From the NCBI GenBank assembly GCA_017472685.1, contig JAFUOO010000017.1, positions 35,721 to 99,720 on the forward strand: a stretch of 64,000 nucleotides of DNA. The letters are read 5' to 3'. The stretch comes from Clostridia bacterium. Its GTDB lineage: Bacteria; Bacillota; Clostridia; UMGS1883. The position numbers and the translations under genes were made by a program. The notes beneath the pieces were generated by a model. That model searched no databases, was not told the origin of the DNA, and worked only from the letters and a program-made list of their open reading frames with translations. Every line of letters begins with the position of its first letter. Position 1 is the first letter of the stretch. This document shows positions 38,840 to 46,066 of this stretch, in pieces.

Positions 38840-41800
38840 ATGGCAAGAAAAATGAAAACCATGGACGGTAATACTGCTGCGGCTTGGGCAAGCTATGCCT
38901 TTACAGATGTTGCGGCTATTTACCCCATCACACCTTCGTCCAACATGGCTGAAGTAACAGACAAGTGGGCAACAGAAGGTAAGAAAAATTTATTCGGTAA
39001 CACTGTTAAGATTGCTGAAATGCAGTCCGAAGCAGGTGCGGCAGGTGCGGTACACGGCTCACTCACGGCAGGTGCACTCACAACAACTTATACAGCTTCT
39101 CAGGGTCTTCTGCTTATGATCCCCAACATGTATAAGATAGCAGGTGAGCTTTTGCCCAGCGTTATCAACGTATCTGCAAGAGCATTGGCAAGCCATGCAC
39201 TTTCCATCTTTGGCGACCATCAGGATATTTATGCCTGCCGTCAGACAGGTTATGCAATGCTTGCATCTACAAACCCCCAGGAAGCAATGGACCTTGGTGC
39301 TGTTGCTCACCTTACAACATTAGAAGCAAAGGTGCCCTTCCTTCATTTCTTCGACGGCTTCAGAACAAGCCACGAATACCAGAAGGTTGCAGTTTGGGAT
39401 AACGAAGATTTACGTGACATTACTCCCTTTGACAAGATTGACGAATTCAGACAGAAGAGCCTTAACCCCCAGCATCCTGCTCAGCGTGGTACAGCTCAGA
39501 ATAGTGACGTATTCTTCCAGGCAAGAGAAGCATCCAACAAGTTCTATGATGCTGTTCCCGAAATCTGCCAGAAGTATATGGATAAGGTTAATGAAAAAAT
39601 TGGTACAGACTATAAGCTTTTCAACTACTACGGTGCTTCTGACGCAGAAGTAGTATTGGTTGCTATGGGCTCTGTTTGTGATACAATAAGTGAAACAGTT
39701 GACTATCTCAACGCAAACGGCATGAAGGTTGGCGTTATCAAGGTAAGATTGTACCGCCCCTTCTCAGCAAAGCACTTTGCTGCAGCTGTTCCCGCAACCT
39801 GTAAGCGCCTTGTTGTTCTTGACAGAACAAAGGAAGCAGGCAGCGTAGGCGAGCCCTTGTATCTTGATGTTTGTGCATCTGCTATGAGCGAAGGCTTAAA
39901 GGTTGACCTTTACGGCGGCAGATACGGCTTAGCAAGTAAGGACACAACACCCGCTCAGATTATTGCGGCATTCAAGAACACAGAAAAGAAGAGATTTACA
40001 ATCGGTATCAACGACGATGTAACATACACATCTCTCGATATTACAGAAAACCCCGACACAACACCCCAAGGCATTACAAGCTGTAAGTTCTGGGGTCTCG
40101 GTGCCGACGGTACTGTTGGTGCTAACAAGAACTCCGTTAAAATTATCGGTGACCACACTGACATGAACGTTCAGGCTTACTTTGACTATGACTCCAAGAA
40201 GTCCGGCGGTCTTACAGTTAGCCACCTTCGTTTTGGTAATGCAAAGATTACTTCCACATACCTCATCAATAAGGCTGACTTTGTTGCATGTCATAAGGCT
40301 TCCTACATCAGAAAGTATGACATGGTAACAGACGTAAAGCCCGGTGGTGTATTCCTTCTTAACTGCCCCTGGCTCACAGTAGAAGAGCTTGATAAGAACA
40401 TCCCCGGTCAGGTTAAGAGATACATTGCAGAAAACAACGTTCAGTTCTATGTGATTGACGGTATTGCTATCGGTAAGGAAATCGGTCTCGGCAACAGAAT
40501 CAATACTGTTCTTCAGTCTGCATTCTTTAAATTAGCTGACATCATTCCTGCTGAAGATGCAATTAAGTATATGAAGGACGCTGCTACAGCATCCTACTCC
40601 AAGAAGGGTGACGCAATTGTTAAGATGAACCACGACGCTATCGATGCAGGCGCGCAGAAGGTTGTTAAGGTTGACGTTCCCGAATCCTGGAAGAATGCAG
40701 AGGACGAAGTTCTCACAAAGAAGGTTGAAGGCACAGGTCGTCTTATTGACTATGTTAACGAAATCCTTCTTCCCATCAGTGAGTTTGCAGGTGGTAAGCT
40801 TCCCGTAAGTGCTTTTACTAAGTACGTTAACGGTGAAATCCCCTCCGGCTCTGCTGCATACGAAAAGCGTGGCATTGCTATCGACGTTCCCACATGGGAT
40901 AAGGACAAGTGCTTACAGTGTAACATGTGTTCTTATGTATGTCCTCACGCAGTTATCCGTCCTGTAGCTCTTACAGACGACGAGGTTAAGGCTGCTCCCG
41001 AAGGCATCAAGTACGTTGGCATGAAGCAGATGGATGGTATGAATTATGCTCTCGCAGTTAGTGTTCTTGACTGTACAGGCTGCGGCGCTTGTGCAAGCGT
41101 TTGTCTTGGTAAGTGCCTCGAAATGAAGCCTCTTGATACACAGATGGCAGAGCAGGCATACTTTGATTATGCAGTTACACTTCCTGAAAAGCAGGAGGTT
41201 ATTGATAAGTTCAAGGCTACAACAGTTAAGGGCAGCCAGTTCAAGCAGCCCTACCTTGAATTCAGTGGTGCTTGCGCAGGCTGTGGTGAAACACCCTATG
41301 CTAAGCTCGTTACACAGATTGCAGGTGACAGAATGTACATTGCTAATGCAACAGGCTGTTCCTCCATCTGGGGCGGTAGTGCTCCTGCTACACCCTACAC
41401 AGTTAACAAGGCAGGCGAAGGTCCCGCTTGGGCAAACAGCCTCTTTGAAGACAACGCAGAATACGGCTACGGTATGTTCCTTGCACAGAGCACACTCCGT
41501 AACCAGCTTATCGAAAAGGTTGAAGCAGTTAAAGAAACAGCAGATGATGCGGCTAAGGCAGTTATCGACAAGTTCCTTGTAACAAAGAACGACGGAACAG
41601 CTAACAAGGTTGCAGCTGCAGAACTTATTGAAGTGCTCACAAAGATGGGTACAGAGGAAGCCAACGAAATCCTTAAGAAGAAGGAATACCTCAACAAGAA
41701 GAGCGTATACATCTTCGGTGGTGACGGTTGGGCATACGATATCGGCTTCGGCGGATTGGACCACGTTATCGCTTCTCACCAGGATGTAAACATTGTTGTA

Positions 41801-42349
41801 TTCGATACAGAAGTTTACTCCAACACAGGCGGTCAGGCATCCAAGGCTACACCCACAGGTGCTATTGCTCAGTTTGCCGCTGCAGGTAAGGAAGTTAAGA
41901 AGAAGGACCTTGCTGCTATCGCTATGAGCTACGGCTATGTATACACAGCACAGGTTGCTATGGGTGCTAACCCCGCTCAGTGTATCAAGGCATTTATCGA
42001 AGCTGAAAGCTACGACGGACCTTCTCTTGTAATTGCATACGCTCCCTGTATCAACCACGGTATCAAGGGTGGTATGACAGCTGCTCAGGCAGAAGAAAAG
42101 AGAGCCGTTGAAGCAGGCTACTGGCACCTCTTCCGTTATGACCCCAGACTTGAAGCTGAGGGCAAGAACCCCTTCCAGTTAGACTCTAAGGAGCCCAAGG
42201 CAAGCTACGAAGAATTCATTATGAACGAAGTAAGATATTCTTCTCTTGCACGCTCTAACCCCGAAAGAGCTAAGGAACTCTTCGCATTTGCTGAAAAGAC
42301 AGCTAAGGAAAAGTATGCTAAGCTCGTTAAGATGGCTAGTGCTGAATAA
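38840..42349 (+). CDS. nifJ: Pyruvate:ferredoxin (flavodoxin) oxidoreductase
   Basis: A 1169-residue single-chain PFOR. It oxidises pyruvate with CoA to acetyl-CoA and CO2 and reduces ferredoxin, the centre of clostridial fermentation. Domain I starts with DGNTAAAWASYAFTDVAAIYPITPSS. A ferredoxin-like domain has two 4Fe-4S motifs (CLQCNMCSYVC near 690, CTGCGACASVC near 745). The proximal cluster begins at GACAGCGETPY near 813, and the ThDP/Mg site is GDGWAYDIGFGG near 960. It has a strong promoter, SD AAAGGAGG and frequent-codon usage like HU and AckA, so it is likely highly expressed. Pta and AckA lie 19 kb downstream. Confidence 0.98.
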   Translation: MARKMKTMDGNTAAAWASYAFTDVAAIYPITPSSNMAEVTDKWATEGKKNLFGNTVKIAEMQSEAGAAGAVHGSLTAGALTTTYTASQGLLLMIPNMYKIAGELLPSVINVSARALASHALSIFGDHQDIYACRQTGYAMLASTNPQEAMDLGAVAHLTTLEAKVPFLHFFDGFRTSHEYQKVAVWDNEDLRDITPFDKIDEFRQKSLNPQHPAQRGTAQNSDVFFQAREASNKFYDAVPEICQKYMDKVNEKIGTDYKLFNYYGASDAEVVLVAMGSVCDTISETVDYLNANGMKVGVIKVRLYRPFSAKHFAAAVPATCKRLVVLDRTKEAGSVGEPLYLDVCASAMSEGLKVDLYGGRYGLASKDTTPAQIIAAFKNTEKKRFTIGINDDVTYTSLDITENPDTTPQGITSCKFWGLGADGTVGANKNSVKIIGDHTDMNVQAYFDYDSKKSGGLTVSHLRFGNAKITSTYLINKADFVACHKASYIRKYDMVTDVKPGGVFLLNCPWLTVEELDKNIPGQVKRYIAENNVQFYVIDGIAIGKEIGLGNRINTVLQSAFFKLADIIPAEDAIKYMKDAATASYSKKGDAIVKMNHDAIDAGAQKVVKVDVPESWKNAEDEVLTKKVEGTGRLIDYVNEILLPISEFAGGKLPVSAFTKYVNGEIPSGSAAYEKRGIAIDVPTWDKDKCLQCNMCSYVCPHAVIRPVALTDDEVKAAPEGIKYVGMKQMDGMNYALAVSVLDCTGCGACASVCLGKCLEMKPLDTQMAEQAYFDYAVTLPEKQEVIDKFKATTVKGSQFKQPYLEFSGACAGCGETPYAKLVTQIAGDRMYIANATGCSSIWGGSAPATPYTVNKAGEGPAWANSLFEDNAEYGYGMFLAQSTLRNQLIEKVEAVKETADDAAKAVIDKFLVTKNDGTANKVAAAELIEVLTKMGTEEANEILKKKEYLNKKSVYIFGGDGWAYDIGFGGLDHVIASHQDVNIVVFDTEVYSNTGGQASKATPTGAIAQFAAAGKEVKKKDLAAIAMSYGYVYTAQVAMGANPAQCIKAFIEAESYDGPSLVIAYAPCINHGIKGGMTAAQAEEKRAVEAGYWHLFRYDPRLEAEGKNPFQLDSKEPKASYEEFIMNEVRYSSLARSNPERAKELFAFAEKTAKEKYAKLVKMASAE

Positions 42350-42360
42350 TAAGTAAAATT

Positions 42361-42391
42361 GAAACGGACGGCAATTTGCCGTCCGTTTTTG
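42361..42391 (+). terminator. Intrinsic terminator after nifJ
   Basis: Near-perfect palindrome with stem AAACGGACGGCAA/TTGCCGTCCGTTT and T-run. Confidence 0.93.
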
Positions 42392-42407
42392 TGTGCAAAA
42401 ATAATTG

Positions 42408-42435
42408 TTGTAAAAGTCTAAAAATGTGATATAAT
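42408..42435 (+). promoter_or_regulatory. Promoter of structured RNA copy 1
   Basis: TTGTAA (42408-42413), 16-bp spacer, TATAAT (42430-42435). The same boxes with the same spacing precede copy 2. Confidence 0.75.
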
Positions 42436-42441
42436 AAATAT

Positions 42442-42607
42442 GCCAAACAAATCTAAATAATAACTTATTCAGTATGTGTATTTTTATGCCTTTTTGGTAA
42501 AAATACAGATGCTCTATTTTGCATATACTGGTAAGTTATGTGGATTTGTTTGGCGACAGTTGGAGCTATGTATTTTTCATGCGTCAGCTCTAGCTGACGC
42601 ATTTTTT
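42442..42607 (+). ncRNA. Unrecognised structured RNA, copy 1
   Basis: About 166 nt between a promoter and a T-run. P1 is 42442-42453 with 42543-42554 (GCCAAACAAATC/GATTTGTTTGGC). P2 is 42461-42475 with 42525-42538 (TAACTTA/TAAGTTA, CAGTAT/ATACTG). Inside lie P3 (42477-42490 with 42496-42507, T5 loop, TG bulge) and P4 (ATGC/GCAT, 42509-42524), forming a three-way junction. A conserved linker GGAGCTATG and the terminator ATGCGTCAGC/GCTGACGCAT follow. 48 nt (42471-42518) are identical to copy 2 while the helices differ by compensatory changes. I cannot match it to a known class; a 6S-like RNA, an attenuator or a new riboswitch are options. Confidence 0.75.
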
Positions 42608-42650
42608 TATTGAATAGGGGTGAATGGGGTTTTAAAAGGGCGAATTTATG

Positions 42651-42680
42651 TTGAAAAACAAATATCTGAAACCGTATAAT
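42651..42680 (+). promoter_or_regulatory. Possible promoter of the stalk-domain gene
   Basis: TTGAAA (42651-42656), 18-bp spacer, TATAAT (42675-42680). If used, the gene would not depend on read-through from RNA copy 1. Confidence 0.55.
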
Positions 42681-42715
42681 ATTATTGAGGAAGAATATAC
42701 AAAGGAGATTGGGTT

Positions 42716-43600
42716 ATGAAAAAGTATTTGTCAATTGTTTTAATTGTAATAATGCTGCTTTCTGCCATTACAGTGGCATCGGAAGAAAAAGCTATAACAG
42801 TTTTTGTTGACGGAACTGAAATAGCGTTTGATGTAGCTCCGCAAATTATAAACGGGCGCACAATGGTGCCTTTGAGAGCGGTTTTTGAAGAGTTGAATGC
42901 AACTGTAGAATGGGATGAAAGCACAAAAACAATAAAAAGCTCGAGAGGTATAATTAATATCCGTATTACTATTGGTGAGGATGTTATGTATAAAAATTCT
43001 GTGCCTGTAAAATTAGATTGTCCGGCGCAAATTGTAAACGATAGAACACTTGTTCCGTTAAGAGCAATTGCGGAGGCATTTGAATGTCACGTTGAATGGG
43101 TAGCTGCAGACAGAAGCGTTCTGATTACTTCGTCTGAAATAATTACTGCACAGGGAAAAGCATGGGAAAAGGCTAAGGCTCATATTATTGATACACATGA
43201 TGGCGAGTATGAGGTGTATACAAAAGGCGGAATTGGTGTGATTATGTATAATGCATACACAGATTCTGTCATGATGAGATATGCCCGTGACGACAGCGAT
43301 GTTTATATATGCAATGCAATAGTTAACTTTTACAAGGATACTGATAAAATAAGAGTTTGTGTTTTATATAGCCCCACGCCGGGCGCTACTTTGTGCGATG
43401 CCGAATTATACATAAACAAAACAGATGTTGTGCGCGGTATGAATATTAAATTTGAGGACGAAACGGTTTTAATCGGTAATCTGGAGCTGATGAGCAGCTT
43501 TATGACAGAATGTTTGCCCGATATGCTTGATGCCATGAGTGAATATTTCAGCGCTGTTGATGTGTCGGTGAACGAATTAGGACTTGTTAATTATCGTTGA
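42716..43600 (+). CDS. Secreted protein with copper-amine-oxidase N-terminal-like (stalk) domain
   Basis: A 294-residue protein. The signal peptide MKKYLSIVLIVIMLLSAITVASEE is followed by the PF07833-type domain (about 28-140). Its two repeats are VDGTEIAFDVAPQIINGRTMVPLRAVFEEL with ATVEWD, and CPAQIVNDRTLVPLRAIAEAF with HVEWV. In Clostridia this domain is structural, not an oxidase, and is common in cell-surface proteins. The C-terminal half (150-294) is not recognised. SD AAAGGAGA precedes the ATG. The LRR gene follows after 14 bp. Confidence 0.85.
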   Translation: MKKYLSIVLIVIMLLSAITVASEEKAITVFVDGTEIAFDVAPQIINGRTMVPLRAVFEELNATVEWDESTKTIKSSRGIINIRITIGEDVMYKNSVPVKLDCPAQIVNDRTLVPLRAIAEAFECHVEWVAADRSVLITSSEIITAQGKAWEKAKAHIIDTHDGEYEVYTKGGIGVIMYNAYTDSVMMRYARDDSDVYICNAIVNFYKDTDKIRVCVLYSPTPGATLCDAELYINKTDVVRGMNIKFEDETVLIGNLELMSSFMTECLPDMLDAMSEYFSAVDVSVNELGLVNYR

Positions 43601-43614
43601 TAGGGATGAAGGAA

Positions 43615-45303
43615 ATGAAAAAAGTTATTATGATGTTGACAGTGATAAGCAGTCTGTTGATAGGCTCTGTAATAGGTGCAGGTGCGTATGAAAACCTGGA
43701 CTATACCCTTGAGGACGGAGTGCTTACAGTGCATGAAACCGCAGGCTTTGAAGGAGAATTAATCCTTCCGACACATGAAATGGGCGAAGTTGATAAGATT
43801 GTTATCGAAGAAAACGCAGGAAGTGACGGCGTAACAGCATTGAAGCTTACTGCAACTGATGAAATTGTTATAGAGAAAAACGCCTTTTTTGCAAATGAGA
43901 ATATAAAAGAGCTGGAGCTCAGAGCAGAGAATAGGGTTAAGTTTGGCGGCGAAGGCTGGAACTGGGACGACCGATGGAATTTCGGATGTTTTGAATCAAG
44001 TGGGTTGGAAAAAGCGGTTATCCGCACAAAAGAGCTTGATATGAGTGATGGCTGGGCGTTTCACGAGTGTAGCAGCCTGACTGATTTTGACGCTGTTGCG
44101 GAAAATTATGCTATAGGTGAAAACTGTTTTACAGATTATTATTGGAACGGAACAAAGCATATTCTGTGGATACCGTGGATTGAAAACAAAGAAGAGGATT
44201 TTGTTTATTTAGGTGATACAATAATTGCATACAAAGGTGATGCAAGTGAGGTCACTATCCCAAATGGAAAACTGTCAATAGATATGTTTAATGCAGATGG
44301 TTACGACTATGATATAAAGAAAATAATAATGTCAGACAGCATTACCGAGATACCCGAAACCAATCTTTATACGATGCTTACATTTTTGGGTAGCCTTGAA
44401 CAAATTAAATTGCCCAAAGGTCTGACAAAAATACCGGACAGCTGCTTTGCTTGGAATTCAAATCTTAAGGACGTGTGGATAAGTAAGGCAACGACAGAAA
44501 TCGGGTGCGGGGTATTTCCCGAAAATTGCAGTGCTACAATACATTATGAAGGAACAGAGGATGAGTGGAACAATATTGAGCTGCTTTCAAAAAGTGCTGA
44601 TTTAAACGAAGAGAGATATGGGAAGTATCTTGATACACTTACAAATATGCAATTGCATTTTAACTGCACAAACAGTGAGTTGAACGAAAACAAAATTACA
44701 AATATTAATGTAATTGACGATTATCCTTACACAATAGAAGTTCAGACACAAGGTGAGACAAACAGCGGTATTTTGTTTGTGGCACTTGTTGAGAACGGAT
44801 ACATAAAAGAAGTGAAAACAGAAAAGACAGACGGCTATTATCAGTTTTCAAACGGATTTTCAGGTGATGAAATTAAAGTGTTCTGGTTTGACGGCAAAGA
44901 AAGCCTGATGCCTTTATGTGAACCGTTTGAATATGCCCTACCCGAAAACAGAGTGATGGCAGTATACAATGAATATAAAGAGCTTTATCCTGATTTCTTT
45001 AACAGCTTTCTTTCAGAAAATGTGCCCGCTGAGCTGTTAACAGAATGGATTGACTACACTCGTGACCTTGCACTGGAAGATATTGATGCCAACAGGAAAG
45101 AGCTTACAAAGGAAAGCTTTGAAGAAGCTTTGCCCCAAGCAATGTTTGCCTCACTTATGACAAAACGGAAGTTTATCAGAATTCGAAATGTATTGATAGA
45201 TTTGTACCCTGATGCAATTGCCGATTTATGGGAAAATGGTGTTCTTCATGAGGACTTATATCCTTGGACAGAGGCGGTGAGGGCATTGGTATTTGATGAT
45301 TGA
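43615..45303 (+). CDS. Secreted leucine-rich-repeat (BspA-like) protein
   Basis: A 562-residue protein with a signal peptide (MKKVIMMLTVISSLLIGSVIGAGA). The body (30-330) has degenerate LRR_5 repeats: GAYENLDYTLEDGVLTV, FFANENIKELEL, LGSLEQIKLPKGLTKIPDSCF, then NATIHY/YEGTEDEWNNI of the BspA type. The C-terminal part is helical and unrecognised. There is no SLH domain, so the attachment is unclear. In-frame starts at 43597 (TTG) and 43606 exist; 43615 is preferred because AGGG lies 9 nt upstream and the signal peptide begins there. Confidence 0.8.
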   Translation: MKKVIMMLTVISSLLIGSVIGAGAYENLDYTLEDGVLTVHETAGFEGELILPTHEMGEVDKIVIEENAGSDGVTALKLTATDEIVIEKNAFFANENIKELELRAENRVKFGGEGWNWDDRWNFGCFESSGLEKAVIRTKELDMSDGWAFHECSSLTDFDAVAENYAIGENCFTDYYWNGTKHILWIPWIENKEEDFVYLGDTIIAYKGDASEVTIPNGKLSIDMFNADGYDYDIKKIIMSDSITEIPETNLYTMLTFLGSLEQIKLPKGLTKIPDSCFAWNSNLKDVWISKATTEIGCGVFPENCSATIHYEGTEDEWNNIELLSKSADLNEERYGKYLDTLTNMQLHFNCTNSELNENKITNINVIDDYPYTIEVQTQGETNSGILFVALVENGYIKEVKTEKTDGYYQFSNGFSGDEIKVFWFDGKESLMPLCEPFEYALPENRVMAVYNEYKELYPDFFNSFLSENVPAELLTEWIDYTRDLALEDIDANRKELTKESFEEALPQAMFASLMTKRKFIRIRNVLIDLYPDAIADLWENGVLHEDLYPWTEAVRALVFDD

Positions 45304-45324
45304 AGTGGAGAGTTAAAATAATTG

Positions 45325-45352
45325 TTGTAAAATTCTTATTTTGTGATATAAT
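45325..45352 (+). promoter_or_regulatory. Promoter of structured RNA copy 2
   Basis: TTGTAA (45325-45330), 16-bp spacer, TATAAT (45347-45352). Confidence 0.75.
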
Positions 45353-45358
45353 AAGTAT

Positions 45359-45529
45359 GCCAAACAAAATCTAATATTTAAAGTTCAGAAAGTATGTGTA
45401 TTTTTATGCCTTTTTGGTAAAAATACAGATGCTCTATTCTTGCATGTACTTTTTGGACTTGTTAAGATTTTGTTTGGCGACAGTGGAGCTATGTGTTTTT
45501 CGTGCGTCGGCTCCTGCCGACGCATTTTT
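45359..45529 (+). ncRNA. Unrecognised structured RNA, copy 2 (leader of the LytTR gene)
   Basis: About 171 nt. P1 is 45359-45372 with 45465-45478 (GCCAAACAAAATCT/AGATTTTGTTTGGC). P2 is 45381-45394 with 45447-45460 (AAGTTC/GGACTT and AGAAAGTA/TACTTTTT), a different sequence from copy 1 but the same pairing. The P3/P4 core 45391-45438 is identical to copy 1. The linker GGAGCTATG is kept, and the terminator is GTGCGTCGGC/GCCGACGCAT plus T-run. The linker's GGAGC could also pair with GCTCC at the terminator top in both copies, which would break the terminator. The LytTR gene starts 25 nt after the T-run. Confidence 0.75.
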
Positions 45530-45553
45530 AAATTCCGGGGAGGGCAACAATTA

Positions 45554-45907
45554 ATGGATAAAGTATTCAGATACGGTGAAAGGTTCGAGTTCAGAGCAAA
45601 ACGCAAAACAGTGAGTGTATATTGTCGCGATATTGTGTTTTTTGAAAGCTATGGGCATTATGTTACAATACATATGAATAACAAAACTACATACACCACC
45701 CGCTGCACAATAACGCATCTTGTTGACTTGCTGGATGATAAAACCTTTGCAAGGGTGCACCGCGGTATTATTGTGAATTTAGAGTACGTAAAAAAATTGA
45801 ATTATACGGGAGCAGTGCTTAATTCTGCCTGGGGCAGAGTGCCCGTAAGCCGTTCCTATAGGGATGTTGCCGAGAAAGCATTTGAAAAATTCAATAACCA
45901 AAAATAA
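45554..45907 (+). CDS. Orphan LytTR-domain DNA-binding regulator
   Basis: A 117-residue protein that is only a LytTR domain: RKTVSVYCRDIVFFESYGHYVTIHM, then FARVHRGIIVNLEYVKKL and RVPVSRSYRDVAEKAF. LytTR proteins usually carry a receiver domain and answer a sensor kinase; this one has none, so it may act constitutively or with a partner. The ATG at 45554 lies 9 nt after GGGGAGGG; the longer frame to 45440 runs through the structured RNA and is rejected. It follows RNA copy 2, which may set its level by attenuation. Its targets are unknown; the GH51/lyase pair is next to it. Confidence 0.88.
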   Translation: MDKVFRYGERFEFRAKRKTVSVYCRDIVFFESYGHYVTIHMNNKTTYTTRCTITHLVDLLDDKTFARVHRGIIVNLEYVKKLNYTGAVLNSAWGRVPVSRSYRDVAEKAFEKFNNQK

Positions 45908-45943
45908 GGCGAGGAGAGCCGAAACACATATACCCTCGCCTTA
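45905..45943. repeat. Short palindromic repeat, related to the ends of the 12577-12854 element
   Basis: TAAGGCGAGG (45905-45914) and CCTCGCCTTA (45934-45943) form a perfect 10-bp inverted repeat. The first bases match the left end and the last bases the right end of the 278-bp element. It overlaps the LytTR stop codon. A second hairpin, AAAGAGTGTGCAC/GTGCGCACTCTTT (45947-45959 with 45971-45983), follows and may help end transcription, although no clean T-run is present. Confidence 0.6.
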
Positions 45944-46019
45944 ACCAAAGAGTGTGCACTACATCCTCCGGTGCGCACTCTTTATTACATTTCGGGACAT
46001 TTTGCATGCAAAGCTTATG

Positions 46020-46047
46020 TTGAAAAGTGGCAGTATTGTGGTAAAAT
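46020..46047 (+). promoter_or_regulatory. Possible promoter of the GH51 operon
   Basis: TTGAAA (46020-46025), 16-bp spacer, TAAAAT (46042-46047). The start point would be close to the ribosome site, leaving a very short leader. Confidence 0.5.
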
Positions 46048-46066
46048 GAAATGGGAGGGGATAGTA

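Noticed and set aside
40913..42127. 404-codon open frame on the minus strand of nifJ
   Set aside because: It is antisense to a highly conserved gene; the Cys-rich, irregular translation is typical of a shadow frame caused by codon bias.
42716..43600. Copper amine oxidase enzyme
   Set aside because: Only the small N-terminal stalk-like domain is present; the catalytic oxidase domain and its topaquinone site are absent.
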